From positions 171,353-235,352 of the forward strand of contig JAFLBZ010000002.1 of the NCBI GenBank assembly GCA_017303715.1: a stretch of 64,000 nucleotides of DNA, written 5' to 3'. Position numbers and translations under genes: made by a program. A model generated the notes under the pieces. The model worked only from the letters and a program-made list of their open reading frames with translations, searched no databases and was not told the origin of the DNA. This DNA is from Rhodothermia bacterium (GTDB lineage Bacteria > Bacteroidota > Rhodothermia > Rhodothermales > UBA2364). This document shows, piece by piece, positions 1 through 8,651 of this stretch (positions are counted from its first letter, which is position 1; each line of letters starts with the position of its first letter).

Positions 1-852
1 ATGCGAATGGGCAATCGCCTTTGGAGGCCCTGTCGTACCCGATGAATACAAAACCCAGATGGGGTGCGAAAATGGGACAGGACGGAAATTCAATTCTTTT
101 ATCGGACGCACCATAACGGCCCGCCAAGTGGTGGAGGGCGTAGGCCAATTGGCCTTGTTTTCCGACAACAATAGCACATTTTTGACAGATGGAAGCGCGT
201 TGATTAACCCCTGAACAACTTCGGTTTTGTCAAAGATTTTTCCGCCATATTGCGCCTTTGTGGTCGCCAAAAGCACTTTTGGGGCAATTTGCTGGAACCG
301 CTCCACCACACTTTCGGCCCCAAAATCCGGTGAACAGCTGCTCCATACTGCACCAATCGAAGATGCCGCCAAAAAGCCGATGGTTGCCTCCGGAACCGTA
401 GGCAAATAGGCCGCCACACAGTCTCCAATACCAATCCCTTGCTCCACCAACCAATCCGCCAACCGAGAAACGGCCTGCGCCAACTCCTCCCAAGAAACCT
501 CGTAGCCTTCCCCGCTTTCGTTCCTAAAAACAAGGGCCGGATGCGCCGCTGTTCGTTGTCGGAAAACATGCTCGGCATAGTTCAAGGTACTGCCTTCAAA
601 CCAAGTTGTATCTGGCATCTCATGCTCGGAGCATACCTGTTGATAAGGTTGATGAAACCGGACATTAAAATATTCTGCCAAAAATGCCCAAAATGTGGGA
701 ATTTCCGCCACCGACCATGCCCAGAGTGCGTCATAATCGTCGAATAACAAACCTTTGTGGATCGCAAGCCAACGGATATACTGAGTGATATTGGCCTGTT
801 CGATGGTTTTGGCATTTGGTTGCCACAAAACCGGAGGGGTATCAGAAACCAT
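1..852 (-). CDS. aacS: Acetoacetate-CoA ligase, N-terminal part (runs off the left edge)
   Basis: This enzyme of the acyl-adenylate superfamily activates acetoacetate to acetoacetyl-CoA with ATP in the cytoplasm. Reading the minus strand from the ATG at 852 gives 284 codons open to the edge. The N-terminal segment has the typical WSV...FW pattern followed by WFEGSTLNYAEH, as in acetoacetyl-CoA synthetases. Near the edge is the phosphate-binding loop YSSGTTGPPKAIAH of the AMP-binding family. The C-terminal half, with the rest of the adenylation core and the mobile lid, lies outside the window. It is divergent from queG, with about 240 bp between them and no clear promoter. A propionyl- or acetyl-CoA synthetase is possible, but the N-terminal pattern favours acetoacetate. 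Confidence 0.85.
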   Translation of the reverse strand, partial: MVSDTPPVLWQPNAKTIEQANITQYIRWLAIHKGLLFDDYDALWAWSVAEIPTFWAFLAEYFNVRFHQPYQQVCSEHEMPDTTWFEGSTLNYAEHVFRQRTAAHPALVFRNESGEGYEVSWEELAQAVSRLADWLVEQGIGIGDCVAAYLPTVPEATIGFLAASSIGAVWSSCSPDFGAESVVERFQQIAPKVLLATTKAQYGGKIFDKTEVVQGLINALPSVKNVLLLSENKANWPTPSTTWRAVMVRPIKELNFRPVPFSHPIWVLYSSGTTGPPKAIAHSH

Positions 853-1096
853 AGTCGTATCTGTTTTACGGTCATAATCAATTAACGTGTCTTATGAAGC
901 TATCGCCGCCCGAAGAGAAATTACGATTGTTTAAAGCGGATCCAATCCCAAAAGTTAAACGTCAAAATCTAAATAGATCGCTTTAGAAACCATAAAAAGT
1001 TATGCGACAACCCGTTTTTGTCCCGACAATGTGTAAATTCCAAAACAACCACTAGTGGATTTTACCCATTTGCGCACGCACAAGCCCATACAAACC

Positions 1097-2047
1097 ATGA
1101 CGCAGCATCGCCAAGCACTTGCAAATGCCCTCAAACAGGAAGCGCTCCGGCTTGGATTCTCGGCGTGCGGAATTTCTGAGGCCGCTTGTTTAGATGAAGA
1201 AGCCCGTAGGTTGGAGGCATGGCTAAAGGCCGGACACCATGCAAGTATGCGTTGGATGGAGGGGCATTTTGATAAACGTACCGATCCCCGGAAATTGGTT
1301 GAAGGCGCAAAAACGGTCATCTCTGTCGTACATACCTACTACCAACCCATAGAAAGACCAAAGGATATCGAGATCGGAAAAATCAGCCGTTATGCTTGGG
1401 GGGACGATTACCACGAGGTGCTTAAGGACAAACTTCTACACTTATACCACTGGCTGGAAGAGCAAGCAGGTGAAGTAAACGGACGGGCATTTGTAGATTC
1501 TGCTCCTGTGATGGACAAAGTCTGGGCAGCCCGTAGCGGTCTGGGCTGGATTGGTAAGAATACAAACCTCATTTCTCGGAAACTCGGCTCTTTTTTCTTT
1601 ATTGGGGAGTTGATTGTGGATGTGGCACTGCCGCCAGATAGCCCCTTGCCAGACTATTGCGGCTCTTGTACCCGTTGCATAGACGCTTGCCCCACCGATG
1701 CCATCCACCCGCAAGGGTTTGTACAGTCCGAAAAGTGCATTTCTTATTGGACAATTGAACATCGAGGAGAGGGCACAACAAATACGCTCTCGCAGCAATT
1801 CGACGGTTGGATTTTTGGATGCGATGTCTGCCAAGAGATATGCCCTTGGAATAAGTTCAAAAAATACAATACCGAGCCAAGGTTTGATGCACGTGAGGGC
1901 ATGGCAGATAGCACCGTTCGGGAGTGGATGGAGTTGGACTTGGAGGCGTTTCGGAGGCGCTTTAAAGGCAATCCCATCAAACGCGCCAAATACGAAGGCT
2001 TCCGCCGGAACCTACTCTGGGCCTTAAAAGATAGAGATACCTTTTGA
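1097..2047 (+). CDS. queG: Epoxyqueuosine reductase QueG
   Basis: QueG is the cobalamin- and iron-sulfur-dependent enzyme that reduces epoxyqueuosine to queuosine in the tRNA wobble position, the last step of queuosine synthesis. From the ATG at 1097 the product is 316 residues. An in-frame extension to 1055 would add 14 residues with no family match, so I prefer 1097. The catalytic aspartate lies in FVDSAPVMDK at about residue 134. Two 4Fe-4S sites follow: CGSCTRCIDACP (Cys 188, 191, 194, 198) and CDVCQEICPW (Cys 242, 245, 249), with one further Cys near 214. The C-terminus lacks the HEAT-repeat extension found in some homologues. It stands alone, with no queuosine partner gene nearby. Confidence 0.95.
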   Translation: MTQHRQALANALKQEALRLGFSACGISEAACLDEEARRLEAWLKAGHHASMRWMEGHFDKRTDPRKLVEGAKTVISVVHTYYQPIERPKDIEIGKISRYAWGDDYHEVLKDKLLHLYHWLEEQAGEVNGRAFVDSAPVMDKVWAARSGLGWIGKNTNLISRKLGSFFFIGELIVDVALPPDSPLPDYCGSCTRCIDACPTDAIHPQGFVQSEKCISYWTIEHRGEGTTNTLSQQFDGWIFGCDVCQEICPWNKFKKYNTEPRFDAREGMADSTVREWMELDLEAFRRRFKGNPIKRAKYEGFRRNLLWALKDRDTF

Positions 2048-2277
2048 AAATAATTGATTTCCTTAGCCCTGCTTCAAAAACTTATGTGCGTTATGGGGTT
2101 ACCCATGCAAAGAGAGACCAAAAACAAAAACCGTTCTCGTTGGGCTTCATCGTAAATTTTGATTGTATTTTGAATGTCAATTCCTGAATAAAGACAAAGC
2201 ACCATCGGGGTTACATACCTGAAGTACTTTATTAACAACAGTTTAGAATCAAAAACTTACGATGTTTGTCATTCAAA

Positions 2278-2337
2278 GCTAAAGCCGCCTGTCATTTGGT
2301 ATTCACTATCTCCGCCCTGAAGGACGGCATTAATGTT
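2278..2337 (-). repeat. Diverged copy of the 71-bp repeat unit seen at 58-61 kb
   Basis: On the minus strand this stretch matches most of the unit at 58001-58071: CTAAAGCC, then 50 bases aligned without a gap, of which the half nearest 2337 agrees at about 26 of 30 positions. It ends exactly at the stop codon of the rhodanese gene. This points to an old, dispersed repeat family in the genome. Confidence 0.6.
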
Positions 2338-2864
2338 CAATTTCTCGGCTTATAGGCTCGAAAAGGCCGCCTAAGCAATACACCCCATGCTTGATCGTAA
2401 GGATGCACCTCTTGAACTTCTTGCCCGTTTCGATACACCGGATGCCCCTCGTTTTTCCACTTAAAGATAGACCCTTCTAAGTTCTGCACATTAGAAAAGC
2501 CCGCTTTTTGCATTCGGCTAACCACTTTTGCAGACCGATACCCCACCGAGCAATACACCACAATAGGCGTATCTTTTGCGAGATGCAAAGTGGAAAAGTC
2601 CACCAACTCCGGATTGATATGAATTGCTGTTTGAAGATGACTTACGCCAAATTCATCTTGATTTCGAGCGTCTAAAAGAACAGGTTGACTTTCTTTGGGA
2701 TTCGCCAACCAAGCAGCCAACTGGGACGTGGACAACTGTTTGGCCTCTGGGAAAGTGGAACGCACCAATTGCGTGATCATGCGCCAAGAAATTTCTTGTC
2801 CGCAACAAAATGGAACCGCTGCTAAGATCAGGGCGACTCCGAAAATCAGACGTTTCATTCTCAT
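2337..2864 (-). CDS. Exported rhodanese-like sulfurtransferase domain protein
   Basis: The product is 175 residues: a signal peptide (about residues 1-22, ending near CCGQ) and one rhodanese domain. The active-site loop VVYCSVGYRSAK carries the catalytic Cys, and the upstream motif LLDARNQDEF is the usual CH2A-like segment. Single-domain rhodaneses of this type move sulfur or act in thiol chemistry; the export signal places this one in the periplasm or anchored to the membrane. The start could also be the ATG two codons downstream. A TGA stop at 2337 abuts a diverged repeat unit. Its substrate cannot be told from the sequence. Confidence 0.85.
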   Translation of the reverse strand: MRMKRLIFGVALILAAVPFCCGQEISWRMITQLVRSTFPEAKQLSTSQLAAWLANPKESQPVLLDARNQDEFGVSHLQTAIHINPELVDFSTLHLAKDTPIVVYCSVGYRSAKVVSRMQKAGFSNVQNLEGSIFKWKNEGHPVYRNGQEVQEVHPYDQAWGVLLRRPFRAYKPRN

Positions 2865-2898
2865 ACGTTGTTTTTAGGAAGTAAGCCTTCTTTCAACA

Positions 2899-2923
2899 AA
2901 AACGGGAACCAGATGGCTCCCGC
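2899..2923 (-). terminator. Rho-independent terminator after the small membrane protein gene
   Basis: Read on the minus strand, CGGGAGCC-ATCT-GGTTCCCG forms a stem with one G-U pair and is followed by a T run. It lies between the small membrane protein gene and the rhodanese gene. Confidence 0.7.
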
Positions 2924-2951
2924 TTTATTCAAAATTAATGACCATTATGCC

Positions 2952-3251
2952 TTAGGCATGTGACACAAAATAGATGCCTAACCCTATGGTATAAAGTACC
3001 GAAATCCCCAAATACGACCAGAACAACACATGGCACCAGCGGCTTTTCTCATGCGAGAGGTGTAGATAGAAAGCACACAAAATACCCACCATCATCATGA
3101 CAACATGGCCGCGTGGCTCACCTACAAACAACTTGGTGAGCATTACAACCGAGATTACCCATAGAAGAATACTGAAAACAGGCAATAAGAAAGGATACAT
3201 CTTATCGAGTTCATCCATAAAGGTGCGAATAGGACGGGTAATTGTTTTCAT
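2952..3251 (-). CDS. Small membrane protein of unknown function
   Basis: This 99-residue product has three hydrophobic segments, at about residues 18-40, 48-65 and 72-95, joined by short polar loops that include GEPRGH and HEKSRW. I do not recognise a family. It follows no operon partner closely (the rhodanese gene downstream is on the same strand, with a terminator between). The reading is plausible because the frame is uninterrupted, the hydrophobic pattern is regular and its own terminator follows. Confidence 0.6.
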   Translation of the reverse strand: MKTITRPIRTFMDELDKMYPFLLPVFSILLWVISVVMLTKLFVGEPRGHVVMMMVGILCAFYLHLSHEKSRWCHVLFWSYLGISVLYTIGLGIYFVSHA

Positions 3252-3568
3252 GGCAGTCAGTGGTTAAGAGGTTAGGAGTAGGATTGAGGGAATAAACGGT
3301 ATCTTTTAAACATTAAAACGTTTTGCATTATCAAATTGTTACCTCAATGTTACCAAATTATAAACAACTTTATAAAAAAGCAAGTCCTGAAGCGCTTTTG
3401 ACGAACAAAAAAAGGAATTTTCTTGCGGTGAGGCCATTTATCGGGCATCATTTCCGGTCTTTGACTAAATTAAAGTTTGCTATAAATGTGGGCCACAAGA
3501 ACGTACCACCTGCCTTATGCCGCCAATTTGGTTGGCCTCACCACAAACTATCCTCTTTTTAACGCGCC
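3252..3568. other. Intergenic region with no supported gene
   Basis: This gap separates a divergent gene pair. An A+T-rich core (about 3300-3400) could hold promoters for both sides; the sequence GGTATCTTTTAAAC near 3299 resembles a -7 box but has no convincing partner. A 79-codon reading frame here has no family resemblance and I do not call it. Confidence 0.5.
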
Positions 3569-4633
3569 ATGTCTCGTCATATTTATACGGTATTAGGCAC
3601 ACGTCCTCAGTTTGTCAAGGCCACGATGGTGAGTATGGCCTTAGCCCGTGCGGGTATTAAGGAATCCATCATCCATACAGGCCAACACTATGATACCGCC
3701 TTAGACCGAACATTTTTCGAGGAAATCCAAATGCCACCTCCAGTCGTAAACCTTGGCGTGGGGAGCGGGTCTCATGCGTGGCAAGTGGGTACGATGATGA
3801 TCCGGTTGGAGGCATGGCTTCTGGAGCAAAAAAAACGGCCTGATGCGGTTTTGGTGTATGGCGATACAAACAGCACCTTGGCCGGAGCATTGGTGGCCGC
3901 CAAACTGAACCTTCCGGTGGCTCATATTGAGGCAGGTCTTAGGAGTTTCAACCGCAACATGCCCGAAGAAACCAACCGTATTCTTACAGATGCTGTGGCC
4001 CGATGGTGTTTTTGCCCCACCGAGACCGCCGTAGCGCACCTCCGCAGCGAAGGTAAAGGAAGTGGCGTCTTTTTGTGTGGCGATGTCATGCACGATGCCA
4101 CTCGGTATTTTGGTGAGCAAGCTGCGGGACAAATGCCCACTTTTGGGCCTCGACCCTATGCCGTTGTGACGATTCACCGTGCGGAAAACACCGACGACCC
4201 AGCACGATTTCATGCGCTTTGGGATGCCTTATCTCGCATCAATCTACCTTTGCTATGGCCCCTTCACCCTCGTACCCGCCACCTTATAGCCGCACGCACT
4301 TTGCCACCAAGTCTGCAAATTCTGCCCCCTTTGGGCTATAAAGACATGCTCCGGCTTGTCCGAAATGCGCAAGTAGTGATTACGGATTCTGGCGGCTTAC
4401 AAAAAGAAGCCTATTGGCTGGGTGTTCCGTGCATTACCCTACGCAACGAAACCGAGTGGCCGGAAACCCTACACAACGATTGGAACCGGCTGGCGGGGAA
4501 TCATTTGGCCGCATTGCCGGAAATGATCACCCAACGGCCTACCGTTAGCCGTACATCTTTTGGGACGGTAGATGGGGAATGGGCAAGTACCCGCATCGCA
4601 CGCATTCTTTTAGACGAATTGCGCCATGTCTAA
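3569..4633 (+). CDS. wecB: UDP-N-acetylglucosamine 2-epimerase (non-hydrolysing)
   Basis: WecB interconverts UDP-GlcNAc and UDP-ManNAc, supplying ManNAc units for surface polysaccharide. The 354-residue product opens with VLGTRPQFVKATM, the nucleotide-sugar loop. It has YGDTNSTLAGALVAAKLN, then HIEAGLRSFNRNMPEETNR, the family's catalytic acidic segment, and later VVTIHRAENTD and ITDSGGLQKEAYWLGVPC, which bind the UDP moiety. The length fits the family. Its end overlaps the next gene, a Wzx-type flippase, by 8 bp, which supports a joint role in envelope polysaccharide assembly, although no glycosyltransferases lie alongside. Confidence 0.93.
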   Translation: MSRHIYTVLGTRPQFVKATMVSMALARAGIKESIIHTGQHYDTALDRTFFEEIQMPPPVVNLGVGSGSHAWQVGTMMIRLEAWLLEQKKRPDAVLVYGDTNSTLAGALVAAKLNLPVAHIEAGLRSFNRNMPEETNRILTDAVARWCFCPTETAVAHLRSEGKGSGVFLCGDVMHDATRYFGEQAAGQMPTFGPRPYAVVTIHRAENTDDPARFHALWDALSRINLPLLWPLHPRTRHLIAARTLPPSLQILPPLGYKDMLRLVRNAQVVITDSGGLQKEAYWLGVPCITLRNETEWPETLHNDWNRLAGNHLAALPEMITQRPTVSRTSFGTVDGEWASTRIARILLDELRHV

Positions 4634-6107
4634 AAATCCCCCAAAAGATGCACAAAGGCGCATTCTCGGCATCTTCAAAACAAGCGGTATTCACAGTATT
4701 GGGACGTTTCTGAACAAGTTATTGCTTTTGTCCTTGGTTCCCCTGTATTCATACTTGCTGCCCACCCAAGATACGGGCCTCATTGGATTAATGGATACCG
4801 CCGAACAGTTTTTGATTGCCTTGCTCATTCTGGGTCAGGGGCAAGCATTTGTATGGCAATATAAACAAGAGCCGGATCGTAAGACCCTCACGCGCTTGGT
4901 CTCTACCAGTGTTTGGTTTATGCTGCTCGTTAGCATCTTGGGGATTGGTGGACTGGTGCTATTTGCCTCGAAAACCACTCCTCTGATCCTCAACACGGCC
5001 CATCCGCTACAAGGTTTGGCCTTTGGTTGGTTGATGGTTGGCTTGTTTTTTCGGAACTTACAGAGCCTTGCAGTCAACTATTTGCGGGCAGACCGGAAAG
5101 CAATTTCCTTGGAAACGGCCAACCTTGTGGGCACGGCACTCTTTGTTGGGCTGAATTTTGTCTTGCTTGCTTGGTTTAAGGTGGGCGTCTCGGCTCTTTT
5201 TGTAACACGGCTTTTACTGCTTCTACCTGTTTTGGTGGTTGCCGGATGGTTTATCCGTCCCTACCTACGGTTCGTGTGGGATGCTACGCTATTGAAGAAA
5301 ATGCTCCGGTATGGCTTACCCATTACCATTACAGCGATGGCGTATCCCATTCTCAACTTTGCAGATCGGTACATGATTGCCACCTTGATTGATCCCTCCG
5401 GCCATCTAAACGGCATCTACGAGATTTCGTATAAATTTGGAATGATCCCCAGTATGCTCTTGGTGGGGCCTTTTTTGCAGGCTTGGCAACCAGCACTCTA
5501 CGACAAAACCGATGAACAGAGCCGGAACGTGGTATATCGGCGCTTGTTGTTGTATGTCACCTTTGCGGCGGCTGTTCTTTGGCTGGGGCTTTCCGTTATG
5601 CAAACCGAGCTTTTACACATTTTTTCCAAGCCGGCCTATTATAGTGGTAGCGCCATTATTCCTTGGGTAGCGGCCTCGAATGTATTTTACGGCTTGGGAT
5701 GGATTGTCGTAGCGGGATTGGCGGTACAGGCCAAGACGGTTTTTATGGGAGTTTGGACAGCCCTTGCCGCATTACTCAACATCCTGCTCAACTTTTGGTG
5801 GCTACCGATTTTTGGCATGATGGGTGCAGCTTATGCCACAACGGCTGCCTTTATCTTTATTTTTATTGGATTTGCGGGATATTCCAAACTCAAACTAAAG
5901 ATCACTTTTCCTTATGTACGCTGGCTGGGGCTATGTGTTATGGCTGTTGCGGGATATGGCATCGTTATCACCTTAGTCAACCTCACCAATGTCTGGCTTT
6001 CGGTAGTGGTCAAGGGTCTGCTCTGCCTGCCCGTTATCCTTGGCATGGCATTTTGGGTGGGTCTCCGGAACCCCAAAGACCTCTTCAACTTACTAAAACA
6101 AAAATAG
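4626..6107 (+). CDS. Polysaccharide flippase, Wzx/MATE-like
   Basis: The 493-residue product is almost entirely hydrophobic, with roughly twelve to fourteen membrane segments, and fits the oligosaccharide flippase (polysaccharide biosynthesis) family. These proteins move lipid-linked glycans across the inner membrane. The N-terminus GIHSIGTFLNKLLLLSLVP and the internal GLPITITAMAYPILNFADRY are typical. It overlaps wecB by 8 bp, so the two are probably co-transcribed and translationally coupled. The sequence does not show which glycan is moved. Confidence 0.85.
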   Translation: MSKNPPKDAQRRILGIFKTSGIHSIGTFLNKLLLLSLVPLYSYLLPTQDTGLIGLMDTAEQFLIALLILGQGQAFVWQYKQEPDRKTLTRLVSTSVWFMLLVSILGIGGLVLFASKTTPLILNTAHPLQGLAFGWLMVGLFFRNLQSLAVNYLRADRKAISLETANLVGTALFVGLNFVLLAWFKVGVSALFVTRLLLLLPVLVVAGWFIRPYLRFVWDATLLKKMLRYGLPITITAMAYPILNFADRYMIATLIDPSGHLNGIYEISYKFGMIPSMLLVGPFLQAWQPALYDKTDEQSRNVVYRRLLLYVTFAAAVLWLGLSVMQTELLHIFSKPAYYSGSAIIPWVAASNVFYGLGWIVVAGLAVQAKTVFMGVWTALAALLNILLNFWWLPIFGMMGAAYATTAAFIFIFIGFAGYSKLKLKITFPYVRWLGLCVMAVAGYGIVITLVNLTNVWLSVVVKGLLCLPVILGMAFWVGLRNPKDLFNLLKQK

Positions 6108-6254
6108 GCTACCCATTATCAATTCAACGCCATTTCGCAATTTCGACTTGGTTCTTCATGGATTCCATTACTATCTTATGGGTCTAAATGAGTTTTTGAG
6201 TTTTCCTTTATCCCTATCCAAATATTTGTTTGGTGCAGAAAAAGGATCCGGGTA

Positions 6255-6351
<97 letters not shown>

Positions 6352-6477
6352 TTTTTTTATGGCCATACATTCACCGCGTACCCCTTTTTGTTGCTTTTAG
6401 ATCTTCGTTTATACGCCATGAACCACACCTTATGCGCGTATCCAAGCGAAAAGTAGCCTATTTATCCTTTACACTCC

Positions 6478-7566
6478 ATGACAGTTTATACCTTTTTGTT
6501 TTTAATCGGCGGCTTGGTGTTGTTGGTTTATGGTGCGGATGCCTTGGTGAAAGGTGCATCGAGATTGGCGCTCGCCTTGGGTATTTCGCCCATTATTATT
6601 GGCCTTACGGTAGTTTCTTTCGGAACCAGTGCGCCAGAGTTGGCAGTGAGTACGCAGGCCGCTTGGGCTGGTCAGGCGGATCTGGGCGTTGGAAATGTGG
6701 TGGGGAGCAATATCTTTAATGTCTTGTTTATTTTAGGTTTATCCGCACTCATTGTACCATTAGTGGTACATACACAACTCATCCGGATAGACGTTCCTGT
6801 GATGATTGGCACGGCTTTGTTGTTTTTTGTTTTTGCCTTGGATGGGCAGTTGGCCAAGTGGGAAGCGGCTATTTTAACCCTTGGTGCAGTTGCCTATACG
6901 TGGTTCCAGATCTACCTGAGTCGGAAAGAGAAACAAAGTGCTTTAGAACAAGAATTTGAGGCGGAACTATCGCAAGAACCCCGAACCGGAACACTTGTAA
7001 ACATCGGTTGGATTGTTTTGGGTTTGGTAATGTTGGTCTTGGGTTCTAATTGGTTGGTGGATGCTGCGATCACCATCGCACGGGTTTTGGGTATCTCGGA
7101 GTTGATTATTGGATTAACCATTGTTGCTATTGGGACTTCTTTGCCAGAAGTTGCGACCTCGATTGCTGCTGCACTAAAAGGAGAACGGGATATTGCTGTA
7201 GGAAATGTGGTGGGGAGCAATATTTTTAATATCCTTACTGTATTGGGAATTTCCGGCTTGCTGTCTCCAAAAGCTATCAATATCTCGGATGCTGCTGTGG
7301 CCTTCGACATTCCGGTTATGATTGCCATCTCGGTGGCCTGTTTCCCCATTTTCTTTAAAGGCTTAGAAATTACCCGCTTCCGTGGGGCCTTGTTTTTCTT
7401 TTACTATATTGTTTATACGCTCTACCTTATTCTGGCACATACCAAACACGATGCGCTTTCTACGTTTAGTACGGCCATGTGGTATTTTGTCCTGCCTCTT
7501 ACCGCGCTTACGTTGGGATGGTACTTGATTGGCGGGATCAAAGAGAGGCGCTCGGAAATTTCTTAA
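6478..7566 (+). CDS. Calcium/sodium antiporter, CaCA family (YrbG-like)
   Basis: The 362-residue membrane protein has the two inverted alpha repeats of the cation/Ca2+ exchanger family: GLTVVSFGTSAPELAVS in the first half and GLTIVAIGTSLPEVATS in the second, each followed by NVVGSNIFN. The acidic residue in each repeat is the ion ligand. A cytoplasmic loop rich in Glu and Lys (about residues 143-172) separates the halves. The family exchanges Na+ for Ca2+ or related cations across the inner membrane. An alternative frame starting at 6432 is a shadow. The gene stands alone between the SRP RNA and trpS. Confidence 0.9.
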   Translation: MTVYTFLFLIGGLVLLVYGADALVKGASRLALALGISPIIIGLTVVSFGTSAPELAVSTQAAWAGQADLGVGNVVGSNIFNVLFILGLSALIVPLVVHTQLIRIDVPVMIGTALLFFVFALDGQLAKWEAAILTLGAVAYTWFQIYLSRKEKQSALEQEFEAELSQEPRTGTLVNIGWIVLGLVMLVLGSNWLVDAAITIARVLGISELIIGLTIVAIGTSLPEVATSIAAALKGERDIAVGNVVGSNIFNILTVLGISGLLSPKAINISDAAVAFDIPVMIAISVACFPIFFKGLEITRFRGALFFFYYIVYTLYLILAHTKHDALSTFSTAMWYFVLPLTALTLGWYLIGGIKERRSEIS

Positions 7567-7641
7567 GGCACCGTTTATTTTAAAACCCAAAGGCGTACCT
7601 TACGCTGTAAAACGGGCTTTTGTTGAAATAAATTGGTTTTT

Positions 7642-8640
7642 ATGTCAAACCACATGAAAAATCCTGTATTAACTTCCGGTATTCAGCCGAGTGGTATTTT
7701 ACACATCGGAAATTATTTTGGCGCTCTCCGGCAAAACATCGCATTGGGCAACCAATATGGCGGATATTTTTTTATCGTCAACTACCATGCCCTCACCTCG
7801 GTAAACAACCGCGAGGAGTTGTCCCAGTATAGCTTTGACGTGGCCTTAGATTACTTGGCCTTGGGGCTTGATCCTACAAAAGCAAACCTATTTTTGCAGT
7901 CCGATGTACCACAATTGGGTGAATTAACTTGGATTTTTCTGTGTTTAACGCCCATCTCGCTCCTCGAAAAAGGTGTGGCGTATAAAGACAAGATTGCCAA
8001 TGGCCTAAGCCCAAATGCAGGCTTGTTTACGTACCCTATTCTCCAAGCCGCAGATATTTTGGTCTATGGCGGCACGTTGGTTCCGGTCGGGCAAGACCAA
8101 AAGCAGAATATCGAAATTTGTCGCGATACCGCCGAGCGCTTTAACCGGATTTTTGCACCAGATGACCCGATTTTCCCGATGCCGGAGCCTTACATTCTGG
8201 AGGATGTGGCGGTTGTTCCGGGGCTGGATGGTCGTAAGATGTCTAAGAGCTACGGAAATACGATTGGGATTTTTGATGAGGGTCAAGTGCTTAAAAAGAA
8301 AGTGATGAGCATTGTCACTGATTCTACGCCGCTAGAAGAACCCAAAGACCCCGAGAAGGACAATGTTTTTGCGATGATACGGCTCTTTGCCTCCGCAGAG
8401 AAACAGGCAGAAATTGCAGAGGCTTATCGGGCAGGCGGTTTTGGTTATGGTCATGCCAAGAAAGAACTACTCTCGCTGATCAACGCTTATTTTGGCGAGG
8501 CGCGGGAGAAACGGCACACATTGGCACTGCAACCCGATTTTGTACGGGATGTCTTGCGGGAAGGCGCAAAAAAAGCAACCGCAACCGCAGAAGCCTACAT
8601 GATGCGGGTTCGGGAGGCAGTAGGGCTGATGCGCGTATAA
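7642..8640 (+). CDS. trpS: Tryptophan-tRNA ligase
   Basis: This class I aminoacyl-tRNA synthetase charges tRNA-Trp. The HIGH-type motif is GILHIGNYFGAL near the N-terminus. The KMSKS loop is intact in GRKMSKSYGNTI. Other typical segments are SDVPQLGELTWIFLCLTP and TYPILQAADILVYG, and PVGQDQKQNIEICRD contacts the tryptophanyl-adenylate. From the ATG at 7642 the product is 332 residues, normal for bacterial TrpS; a TTG three codons upstream is a weaker start. It is convergent with miaB, 11 bp between the ends. Confidence 0.96.
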   Translation: MSNHMKNPVLTSGIQPSGILHIGNYFGALRQNIALGNQYGGYFFIVNYHALTSVNNREELSQYSFDVALDYLALGLDPTKANLFLQSDVPQLGELTWIFLCLTPISLLEKGVAYKDKIANGLSPNAGLFTYPILQAADILVYGGTLVPVGQDQKQNIEICRDTAERFNRIFAPDDPIFPMPEPYILEDVAVVPGLDGRKMSKSYGNTIGIFDEGQVLKKKVMSIVTDSTPLEEPKDPEKDNVFAMIRLFASAEKQAEIAEAYRAGGFGYGHAKKELLSLINAYFGEAREKRHTLALQPDFVRDVLREGAKKATATAEAYMMRVREAVGLMRV

Positions 8641-8651
8641 AAACCTTGTAC

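Noticed and set aside
3323..3562. 79-codon frame between the small membrane protein and wecB
   Set aside because: No family resemblance, low-complexity start and no ribosome binding site; treated as chance.
6432..6719. Second frame at the start of the antiporter gene
   Set aside because: It overlaps the antiporter in another frame, with no supporting family.
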